From Ethanoligenens sp047722935 (lineage in GTDB: Bacteria > Bacillota > Clostridia > Oscillospirales > Ethanoligenentaceae), in the NCBI GenBank assembly GCA_047722935.1, contig JBDNZS010000064.1:1-15104 (forward strand): 15,104 bases of DNA, in the 5' to 3' direction. Of this stretch, positions 8,006 through 14,638 are shown in pieces; within the stretch, counting starts at the first letter, position 1; every line of letters starts with the position of its first letter. The translations under genes and the position numbers were made by a program. The notes beneath the pieces are model-generated. The model did not search any database, was not told the DNA's origin, and saw nothing but the letters and a program-made list of their open reading frames with translations.

Positions 8006-8014
8006 GAACCGTTC
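8006..8014. promoter_or_regulatory. Small palindrome upstream of the esterase gene
   Basis: GAAC-C-GTTC is a 9-bp palindrome in the 212-bp gap between the GH38 and esterase genes. It has the same GAAC-N-GTTC pattern as the site before the GH38 gene. The gap itself (7893-8104) shows no terminator hairpin and no convincing promoter, so the esterase may be co-transcribed with the GH38 gene. Function is speculative. Confidence 0.15.
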
Positions 8015-8104
8015 AGTTGGAGTGTTTATTCGAGTAATGGCCTGATATCTATTGGGCGTAACGGATACGGCAGGCAATGTGACAATGCAAGGAAGGTTTT
8101 ATAT

Positions 8105-9025
8105 ATGCAGTATGAAGTGATTCGGTTGCGGGAGGTTTTTCCTGTTTTGGCCGGGCAGCCGGTGGATGTTCTTAAAGAGATGCGTGAGGCTTACAGTCGG
8201 GCAGAGGGCCTGAGCGATGGTCTGGGTGCCTATCGTGAGCCGACGCTTACCGTTTATTGCCCGGATAATTCGGACGAGGTGGATGTCAATTGCGTCCGTC
8301 CCTCTGTTATCATTTGCCCGGGTGGTGGTTACAGTTACGTGTCCTTCCGGGAGGGGGAGCCGGTGGCGTTGGCTTTCGTCGCGCAAGGGTACAATGCGTT
8401 CGTGCTGGATTATACGGTGGCTCCGCAGAGGTATCCAACCGCTCTGTTGGAGCTTGCGGCCAGTATGGCATTTATCCGCAAACAGGCTGATCGTTTTCAT
8501 GTGGACCCGGATGCGATCGCTGTCGCCGGTTTTTCTGCCGGGGGCCATTTGGCGGCGTGCCTGGGTACGCTTTGGCAGGAGCCGTTTCTGGCGGATATGC
8601 TGGAACTGGATGTGCAGGCCATCCGTCCCAATGCATTGATTTTATCGTATTCGGTTCTTTCATCCGATCAGTTTACGCATATGGACTCGTTTGACAACCT
8701 GCTTGGGAAAGACGCAGAAGGCAATCAAAGAGAACAGCTCTCACTGGAAAAGCGAGTCAATCCTAATACACCGCCTACTTTTTTATGGCATACCGTCACC
8801 GACCCGGTAGTGCCTGTGGAAAACGCTCTGCTCTTTGCAAATGCTCTGCGCATGAAGCACATCCCTTTTGAACTGCATCTCTATTCGGAAGGCGGGCACG
8901 GCCTTTCACTGTGCGGGCCGGAAACGGCAGGCACGCAAAAACAGTATATTAATCCGCATTGCTCCACATGGTTTACACTGTGTGATCAGTGGCTGCGACT
9001 GGTTTTTAACGGAACCACTCTATAA
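8105..9025 (+). CDS. Alpha/beta hydrolase, probable acetyl esterase
   Basis: A 306-residue alpha/beta hydrolase of the Aes/BD-FAE-like carbohydrate esterase type. VIICPGGGYSYVSFREGEP forms the oxyanion-hole region. GFSAGGH carries the nucleophile S144, VTDPVVPVENA the acid D233, and EGGHGLSLC the base H265, so the triad is complete. AFVLDYTVAPQRYPTALLELAASM matches the strand and helix before the nucleophile elbow in this family. ATG 8105 follows AAGGAAGG (8089-8096). No signal peptide is seen, so it would act inside the cell, likely removing acetyl or similar acyl groups from imported oligosaccharide before or during glycosidase action. Dipeptidyl-peptidase-like relatives exist, but this protein is too short for one. 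Acyl specificity is not readable from the sequence. Confidence 0.85.
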   Translation: MQYEVIRLREVFPVLAGQPVDVLKEMREAYSRAEGLSDGLGAYREPTLTVYCPDNSDEVDVNCVRPSVIICPGGGYSYVSFREGEPVALAFVAQGYNAFVLDYTVAPQRYPTALLELAASMAFIRKQADRFHVDPDAIAVAGFSAGGHLAACLGTLWQEPFLADMLELDVQAIRPNALILSYSVLSSDQFTHMDSFDNLLGKDAEGNQREQLSLEKRVNPNTPPTFLWHTVTDPVVPVENALLFANALRMKHIPFELHLYSEGGHGLSLCGPETAGTQKQYINPHCSTWFTLCDQWLRLVFNGTTL

Positions 9026-9058
9026 AATCAGGTGACTTACAGGCAGTGCAGCAACATC

Positions 9059-9103
9059 AAAAAGCCTCCGTTTTGCGTTGTGTAACGCAGGCGGAGGCTT
9101 TTT
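9059..9103. terminator. Bidirectional terminator between convergent genes
   Basis: Outer 12-bp arms AAAAAGCCTCCG (9059-9070) and CGGAGGCTTTTT (9092-9103) enclose a second hairpin, TGCGTT (9074-9079) with AACGCA (9084-9089) around GTGT. U-runs form on both strands, so it should end transcription of the esterase (plus) and of the GH2 gene (minus), whose stop is 20 bp away. Confidence 0.9.
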
Positions 9104-9122
9104 AATGAAAGAATATCCGGTA

Positions 9123-12100
9123 TCATGCACGACAGGTAGATGAAATGAGAGGGTGGATGCCGCGCCGTCCTTCCAGACGGATAACGCAATTTTCCATCAA
9201 AACGGGTTTTATGACGAACGAGAACACGATGTGTTTGTCGTTCAGTGCATATGTTTTATCCAGTTCAGGGCCACAACTGTTTGAGCCGATACCGGTCTGG
9301 CGGTAATCAATATGCAGAATCGTTTCGGCCCGGCGTTTGAGATCGATGGTAAGAGCCGCTTTGTCAAGATCCTCCGCCGTATAGTGCAAAGCAGAAAAGC
9401 TCATTGGGCTGGCCGAGCGAAACAGCACACATCGTGCAGCTTCATCCGAAATGCAGACCCAGCGTGTCCCGGTGTGATTGCCCGTCTCCTGCGGCATGAT
9501 ATAAGGAACGTATTGTGCATCCACTGTGGAGGTAAAAAGTCCCATGCGCGCGCTGTGATGCATATCGGCGTAGTTTTCGTGCGGGCCCATGCCGAAGTAT
9601 TGGAGATTTTCAAATCCCCGCGGCAGTTGGAACTCCATGCCGAAACGTGGGAGATGGATCAAATTTTCGCGCACATCGGCCGCGATCTCAACCTGTACCT
9701 CTCCATTTGCGAAAATAGTATACCATACATTCGCACGGAATGCGGGTTCCACCGCATTTCCACCGTGCGCGCATGAGACGGAAAACGTGAGTGTGTTTTT
9801 CATTTTGCTCGCGACTTCACAGCTGTAAACGCGCGTGAATGCGCGGTCGAGCTGCTGCGCCTGCCAGAGATGGCGGATGTTTCGGTCATTGTCCGTTGGG
9901 GCGCGCCATACGGAAAAATGCGGTGCGGCTGCGAGCAATTCTACGCCGCCAAGCACCATGCTGTCAAATGTGCCCAGAGCGGGGGAAAAGTGATAGGTAA
10001 AATTTTCGCCGCAGATGCGGTATCCAGCGGCCTCAAGGGAAACTGTGAGCGGGGCGGGGAAAGAAAGTGGTTCGGGTACTTCCAAACCTATCGGCAGTTG
10101 AAATTGCTCGAATGCCACTTCGTATCCGGCAGGCGCCCAGTCGGTATCACGTTTTTGCGTGAATGAAAGATTCAAGTAGTATTCGGCACAGTCTGTCTCC
10201 GGCAGCGTATAGGGTAAGGAGATCAAGCCGCTTTCATGCGGGGCGAGTGCGGGCGCATCCATTTCATCTTGAAATAGGGTTTTTCCATCGCGTTCTATTT
10301 TCCAATGCAGTTTAAGTCCGCTCAGCGTCAAAAAGTCATAGCGGTTGGTGAGACGGATAAGCCCGTTTTTCAGGTCTTCTGCCTGCACATGCACGGGCTG
10401 AATGACTTTTTTATATTCCAAAAGTCCCGTGTGCGTTTGCCGGTTTGGAAAATTAAGCCCGTCGCAGCAGAAATTCGCATCGTTGGGCTGATCGCCGAAA
10501 TAGCCGCCGTAGATGAAAAACGACCGACCATCCTCCGTGTTTTGGTGCACACTGTGGTCACACCACTCCCAAACGCAGCCGCCGATGAATTTTGGATTGC
10601 GCTCAATAACCGCCCAGTATGCCGCAAGGTCGCCCGGTCCCACGCCCATCGCGTGGCTGTATTCACACAAAAACAGCGGACGCATGTCCGTCGGTGATGC
10701 ACAGTATTCCTCGCACCAGGAAACCGTCGGGTACATCCGGCTCACGACATCCACGCACACGTGGTCGCGTCCTTTGGCATCTTTGCAGCCTGTGCTGGTG
10801 CCTTCGTAATGCACCAGACGGCTTTTGTCCCGTCCTTTAATCCATGCGGCCATCGCAACATGGTTCTCTCCCATAAACGATTCATTGCCGAGCGACCACA
10901 TGAGGATGCAAACGTGGTTTTTATCGCGCTCCACCATGCGCTGCGCGCGGTCGAGGAAAGCCGCTTTCCATAAGGGGCTGTTTGTAAAGTAAATGGTTTC
11001 TTTTTCCTGAATACCGTGCGTTTCGAGGTCGGCCTCGTCCACTACATAAAAGCCGTATCGGTCGCAAAGGCGCAGAAATGCGGGGGTGTTGGGATAATGC
11101 GATGTGCGGATGGTGTTGATATTGTGCCGCTTCATCTGCATGAGGTCTTTTATCATGTGTGAAACGGGTGTGTAGTAACCAAAGTCGGGATGCGAGTCAT
11201 GCCGGTTTACTCCGCGCAGCTTGATGGCTGAGCCGTTGATGAGCAGCGCGCCACTTTCGGCCACCTCGATTTTACGTACACCGAATTCCACGGGAGTTGC
11301 TTCTGTTCCATAGAGCACTACAGCCGTATAAAGCGAAGGGGTCTCCGCTGTCCACTTTTCCACGTTTTGAATGCGCAGTGTGCAGCCAAAGCCGTTGTTC
11401 CGTTCTTCTACAGGCACACGGGCCACGGGGGCATGGGTCGGGCCGTAAACAGCGACTTCCACACCGGTGGGTGGCGCCCCGCAAAACGAGATATCTACAT
11501 CAATGTCGGCATCTCGGTAATCCGCATCAAGCTCCGTCTTTACAAAGATGTCGCGCACATGGTTTTTGTTACGCGCCAACAGAAAAACATCGCGGAAGAT
11601 ACCCGACAGGCGGAAGAAATCTTGATCCTCCAGATAGGAGCCGTCGCACCACTTGAGCACCTGTACAGTCACGCGGTTCTCACCGACCGAAACCGCGGAG
11701 GTGATGTTGAATACGGCTGGTAGATGCGAACCTTGGCTGTAGCCGATAGAGACGCCGTTCACCCATACAAAAAAGCATGAGGAAACGCCCTCAAACTGCA
11801 AAAAGACTTCTTTTTCACTCCAACTTTCCGGTAACATGAACGGGCGCACGTAAAGGCCGGTGGGGTTTTCGTCCGGCACATAGGGTGGGTCGACAGGAAA
11901 CGGGTAATTGACGTTGGTGTAGTGCGGAATATCGTATCCGCGCATCTGCCAACAAAGGGGAACGGGCAGCGTATCCCACGTCGAAACATCAAAAGAAGAC
12001 GCAAAAAATCCCTCGGGTGCCTCATCGAAGCGTTTATAATAGGAAAATTTCCAATCTCCATTGAGCAAGCGGTAAAACGGGGACTGTCCGCTGATACCGT

Positions 12101-12248
12101 CGAGTGCGGCCTCGGCTGATCCAAACGGAATCAGCGAAGCGGTTGGTTGCTCGCGGTTGCGGTGTAAGATGGCAGGATTCTGCCAAATCTGATCATCCAC
12201 GAACCATTTGGGATGCAGCGTGCAGTCATCTTCCGGTTTAGTCTTCAT
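9123..12248 (-). CDS. lacZ: GH2 beta-galactosidase, large LacZ type
   Basis: A 1041-residue enzyme with the full LacZ layout: N-terminal sugar-binding domain (WKFSYYKRFDEAP, then PVDPPYVPDENPTGLYVRPF), immunoglobulin-like domain, TIM barrel (RGVNRHDSHPDFG, IRTSHYPNTPAFLRLCDRYG, VVDEADLETHG), and the C-terminal small-chain-like domain (FSPALGTFDSMVLGG, WRAPTDND). The acid/base is E456 in WSLGNES and the nucleophile E529 in LCEYSHAMG. VWEWCDH is also typical. It would hydrolyse terminal beta-galactosides in the cytoplasm, since no signal peptide is seen. ATG 12248 has GGGAGGA (12265-12259) ten bases upstream, and a near-consensus promoter precedes it. It is transcribed divergently from the AraC-type gene, the likely activator. 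LacZ is a family name here; EbgA-like substrate preferences are possible. Confidence 0.93.
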   Translation of the reverse strand: MKTKPEDDCTLHPKWFVDDQIWQNPAILHRNREQPTASLIPFGSAEAALDGISGQSPFYRLLNGDWKFSYYKRFDEAPEGFFASSFDVSTWDTLPVPLCWQMRGYDIPHYTNVNYPFPVDPPYVPDENPTGLYVRPFMLPESWSEKEVFLQFEGVSSCFFVWVNGVSIGYSQGSHLPAVFNITSAVSVGENRVTVQVLKWCDGSYLEDQDFFRLSGIFRDVFLLARNKNHVRDIFVKTELDADYRDADIDVDISFCGAPPTGVEVAVYGPTHAPVARVPVEERNNGFGCTLRIQNVEKWTAETPSLYTAVVLYGTEATPVEFGVRKIEVAESGALLINGSAIKLRGVNRHDSHPDFGYYTPVSHMIKDLMQMKRHNINTIRTSHYPNTPAFLRLCDRYGFYVVDEADLETHGIQEKETIYFTNSPLWKAAFLDRAQRMVERDKNHVCILMWSLGNESFMGENHVAMAAWIKGRDKSRLVHYEGTSTGCKDAKGRDHVCVDVVSRMYPTVSWCEEYCASPTDMRPLFLCEYSHAMGVGPGDLAAYWAVIERNPKFIGGCVWEWCDHSVHQNTEDGRSFFIYGGYFGDQPNDANFCCDGLNFPNRQTHTGLLEYKKVIQPVHVQAEDLKNGLIRLTNRYDFLTLSGLKLHWKIERDGKTLFQDEMDAPALAPHESGLISLPYTLPETDCAEYYLNLSFTQKRDTDWAPAGYEVAFEQFQLPIGLEVPEPLSFPAPLTVSLEAAGYRICGENFTYHFSPALGTFDSMVLGGVELLAAAPHFSVWRAPTDNDRNIRHLWQAQQLDRAFTRVYSCEVASKMKNTLTFSVSCAHGGNAVEPAFRANVWYTIFANGEVQVEIAADVRENLIHLPRFGMEFQLPRGFENLQYFGMGPHENYADMHHSARMGLFTSTVDAQYVPYIMPQETGNHTGTRWVCISDEAARCVLFRSASPMSFSALHYTAEDLDKAALTIDLKRRAETILHIDYRQTGIGSNSCGPELDKTYALNDKHIVFSFVIKPVLMENCVIRLEGRRGIHPLISSTCRA

Positions 12249-12316
12249 AGCAATTTTATCCTCCCATAGGGACTGGACTTTATAAAACAGATCGGGTTTT
12301 TCAGCGGAATATGAAC

Positions 12317-12345
12317 ATTCTACAATGCATCACTTGTGCTGTCAA
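12317..12345 (-). promoter_or_regulatory. Promoter of the GH2 beta-galactosidase gene
   Basis: On the minus strand, TTGACA (12345-12340), a 17-nt spacer and TAGAAT (12322-12317) form a near-consensus promoter, leaving a leader of about 60 nt to ATG 12248. Its -35 box lies within the spacer of the opposing promoter, so polymerases on the two cannot bind together. Confidence 0.8.
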
Positions 12346-12362
12346 TCTCAATATATTATACT
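12334..12362 (+). promoter_or_regulatory. Promoter of the AraC-family gene
   Basis: TTGTGC (12334-12339), a 17-nt spacer and TATACT (12357-12362) give a plausible promoter with a short leader before ATG 12393. The -35 is weak and the -10 good. An inverted repeat, CAATAT (12349-12354) with ATATTG (12364-12369), surrounds the -10 and could be an autoregulatory site. Confidence 0.6.
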
Positions 12363-12392
12363 GATATTGTAATATGAAACAGGAGGTGGCCT

Positions 12393-13217
12393 ATGGACGA
12401 GGCGATATTCCCGACTCTTGGAGGTGAACGGGGGATGCCTGTTTACCTTGTAGATGCGGGTGGGGAAAGCGACCAAAAGCCTATGCATCGCGTCGACGGC
12501 TTTCCTGCATTTCAGGTGATTTATGGCGTGAGTGGGGAGGGGAGGCTGCATTTCGATGGGAAAGATCGTCTCCTGCCCGCAGGTACGGGTTTTTTGATGT
12601 TCCCAGACGTACCGCATGCATATGAACCGTGCGAACATCCGTGGGAGACGCATTGGATTGCTTTTGACGGTGAAAGCGTGAGTTCCTTACTCCGCACGCT
12701 GGGCTTTAGGCGCTACGAAATGCTTTATTTTTCTGAAACACGCACAGCCGACCGCATTCTCAACCAGATATTGCAGCAAAGTAGGACAGAAAATGTTCAG
12801 AATGGATTTGCCTATTCTGCGTTGGTATACGGCTTTCTTGTCGCGCTCCGGGGCGTGGCATCCTATGAGCCGACGGAGCAGAGGACTTCTAAACTTTCAC
12901 GGATTCAACCTGTGCTGCACTATATAGACACACATTATGCGCAACCGGTTTCGCTTGCAGAGCTGGCGGAGCTCATCGGAGTTTCAGAGCAGTATCTATG
13001 CCGTCTGTTCAGTGTGTGCCTTGGCATGCGTCCGTTCCGCTACCTGATGTTACGGCGTATGGAGGCTGCTAAAAAGCTGTTGACGCAGACCGATTGTCCT
13101 GTGTACGAAACGGCACGTCTTTGCGGGTTTGGCAACGCGAGTTATTTTGGCGCGATGTTCAAACAAACCGAAAACATCTCACCGGAAGTATTCCGTAAGC
13201 TGCACAGACAGCGATGA
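12393..13217 (+). CDS. AraC-family transcriptional regulator
   Basis: A 274-residue regulator with an N-terminal cupin-like sugar-sensing half (roughly 15-130; YGVSGEGRLHFDGKDRLLPAG and FPDVPHAYEPCEHPWETHWIAF are typical) and a C-terminal double helix-turn-helix (roughly 170-272). The latter shows VSLAELAELIGVSEQYLCRLF for the first motif and TARLCGFGNASYFGAMFKQTENISPEVFRK for the second, the conserved signature of the family. ATG 12393 follows AGGAGG (12381-12386) at ideal spacing. It faces away from the GH2 beta-galactosidase across a 144-bp gap with overlapping promoters, so it most likely activates that gene in response to a sugar and may control its own expression. It could also act on the esterase and GH38 genes, but no shared site proves this. 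Confidence 0.93.
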   Translation: MDEAIFPTLGGERGMPVYLVDAGGESDQKPMHRVDGFPAFQVIYGVSGEGRLHFDGKDRLLPAGTGFLMFPDVPHAYEPCEHPWETHWIAFDGESVSSLLRTLGFRRYEMLYFSETRTADRILNQILQQSRTENVQNGFAYSALVYGFLVALRGVASYEPTEQRTSKLSRIQPVLHYIDTHYAQPVSLAELAELIGVSEQYLCRLFSVCLGMRPFRYLMLRRMEAAKKLLTQTDCPVYETARLCGFGNASYFGAMFKQTENISPEVFRKLHRQR

Positions 13218-13534
13218 CTTGCTGGCCGTTCGGTATACTCTGCTGAAACGTCTATGTTATTTTTTCGTAAGCTAGACTCCATATGATTACCTGAATCATC
13301 TTTTGACAAATTCCACCTATTTACTTGCATCAAGTCATAAATTGCATGAACTGTTACTTGATCCGAAATGTTAAGAACATCAGATGGAAAATCGCTGCAA
13401 CCTATTAAAACAACCGATTTGTACGGGTCCAGCATATAATTACACCGACATGATTTTGCCTATATATAGAAACACTTTATTCATATTTATTGATTACAAT
13501 GAAAAAAATATTGGTCAGAAAGGAGTAGTTGGTT
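13218..13534. other. AT-rich gap with no assured gene
   Basis: This 317-bp stretch between the AraC-type gene and the small membrane protein gene is clearly more AT-rich than the sugar locus. It has no terminator hairpin after the AraC-type stop that I could identify. A TATAAT lies at 13435-13440 without a recognisable -35, and a TTGACA at 13303-13308 without a -10. A coding-like frame runs on the minus strand and is listed separately. It probably marks the boundary of the carbohydrate locus. Confidence 0.5.
13219..13435 (-). pseudogene. Possible minus-strand gene remnant of unknown family
   Basis: An open frame from ATG 13435 runs leftward, extending into the 3' end of the AraC-type gene as far as 13142. 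Its first 70 or so residues look protein-like (for example SVVLIGCSDFPSDVL, VTVHAIYDLMQVNRW), with codon choice typical of AT-rich Firmicute genes, while the part overlapping the AraC-type gene reads like a shadow. No ribosome site precedes the ATG, and an in-frame stop lies just upstream. It may be a fragment of a gene broken by rearrangement, or chance. I do not recognise the family. Confidence 0.22.
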
Positions 13535-13843
13535 ATGTTGCCTTTGTTGTTTTTCGCAGCGGTGATTGTTATTGGCGTGATTTTGGTGATCAAACTGATT
13601 GCTGTCGTAGTGTTCCGTATTTTAGCAATCGTCTTATTGTCGCTTCTTGTCTTGGGCATTATTTTATTTTCAGGTGTTGGGCAAACGATCAAGCGGGACT
13701 TTGGATTCAAGACAACCGTTTCTCAGTCTCAAATACGAAAGAGGAAACTTCGTAAACGCAGAAACAAAAGGGGAAAATATAAAGCAGCCTCATCCAGTTC
13801 AAGTAATTCCAGTGTTCCAAGTTCTTCGAGCGCATCCGCATAA
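13535..13843 (+). CDS. Small two-helix membrane protein with basic Ser-rich tail
   Basis: A 102-residue protein I do not recognise. Residues 3-45 are almost entirely hydrophobic (LPLLFFAAVIVIGVILVIKL, then VVVFRILAIVLLSLLVLGIILF), fitting two closely spaced membrane helices with K and R between them. A strongly basic segment follows (RKRKLRKRRNKRGKYK), and the protein ends in a run of serines with P, N and A. ATG 13535 is chosen because AAAGGAG (13519-13525) is nine bases upstream; a TTG at 13529 is too close to it. The gene lies 30 bp before the PAP2 phosphatase gene and probably shares its transcript. The charged tail could contact phospholipid head groups, nucleic acid or the cell wall. 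Function is unknown. Confidence 0.65.
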   Translation: MLPLLFFAAVIVIGVILVIKLIAVVVFRILAIVLLSLLVLGIILFSGVGQTIKRDFGFKTTVSQSQIRKRKLRKRRNKRGKYKAASSSSSNSSVPSSSSASA

Positions 13844-13873
13844 TCATTTAGAAAGGATGGTTTCAATTGACAA

Positions 13874-14500
13874 ATGACATATAGCCCAAACAAACGTCTT
13901 TGTAGAAAAATTATCATTTGCCTGATTGTTTTTGTATGCCTGTCCATCCTTGTACAGTTACAACTCACAATGGGCATAGACAGATATTTTCAAGAAATAT
14001 TTCAGGATACTCCACCTCATATGAGAAGACTATTCACGCATATGGATAAGGTATTCGCGCCTGAAAACGACCTTTATTTTGCATTCATCATTTCTGCCGT
14101 TATCCTGTCTGTATCCGTTTACAAACACAATTTTGCTGACGGATTACATGCCACGGTTTTATTATCTGGTTCAACATTAATTGCGGGGGTAGCAGATGTG
14201 ATTTTAAAGCCTGTGTTTGGCCGGATACGTCCAGACCATTCAAGCGGCTTTTCCTACCCCAGCGCACACGCAACGCTGGCCTTTGCATTTTTTGTGCCGG
14301 TGTTTTATCTGTTATCCCGTCATATACGCAACCGGGCTGGACGGTACGGTATCGTATCCCTTGGATTCATGCCCGTGTTGCTCATCGGTTTTAGCCGTGT
14401 GTATCTGGAAAAGCATTATGTAACCGATATTGCAGGGGGATATTTGTTGGGTGCAGTCATATTTTTCGGACTTCTAATACTCAACGAGATGTTGGATTGA
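13874..14500 (+). CDS. PAP2-family membrane phosphatase
   Basis: A 208-residue integral membrane phosphatase with the three PAP2 signature motifs: K112-PVFGRI-R119-P120, P129-S-A-H132, and S174-R175-VYLEK-H181-YVT-D185. H132 is the acid and H181 the nucleophile expected to carry the phosphoryl group. About five or six membrane helices surround the motifs. Substrates in this family are lipid phosphates such as phosphatidate, phosphatidylglycerol phosphate or undecaprenyl diphosphate; which one applies here is not clear. ATG 13874 is the first start after an in-frame stop. The nearest ribosome site, AAAGGA (13852-13857), is unusually far away (16 nt), so translation may be weak or coupled to the preceding gene. 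A terminator follows closely. Confidence 0.9.
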   Translation: MTYSPNKRLCRKIIICLIVFVCLSILVQLQLTMGIDRYFQEIFQDTPPHMRRLFTHMDKVFAPENDLYFAFIISAVILSVSVYKHNFADGLHATVLLSGSTLIAGVADVILKPVFGRIRPDHSSGFSYPSAHATLAFAFFVPVFYLLSRHIRNRAGRYGIVSLGFMPVLLIGFSRVYLEKHYVTDIAGGYLLGAVIFFGLLILNEMLD

Positions 14501-14515
14501 CAACTTCATTTTGAC

Positions 14516-14566
14516 AAAAAGCCGAGACAGCCAACACCTTTTTGGTGCTGACCGCCTCGGTTTTTT
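14516..14566 (+). terminator. Intrinsic terminator after the PAP2 gene
   Basis: CCGAG (14522-14526) pairs with CTCGG (14556-14560), with an inner CACC-TTTTT-GGTG hairpin and a run of six T (14561-14566). An A-run precedes the stem, which may extend it and allow some activity on the other strand. It starts 16 bp after the PAP2 stop. Confidence 0.8.
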
Positions 14567-14638
14567 ATAGGAAACTATTTTGTAACAGTCCCTCTGTTAT
14601 TTCAATTTTGTGGGAAACGGTCCCGTTTTTTTAATCCA

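Noticed and set aside
8217..8639. 140-codon W/R-rich plus-strand frame within the esterase gene
   Set aside because: Arginine- and tryptophan-rich composition typical of an out-of-frame reading of GC-rich coding DNA.
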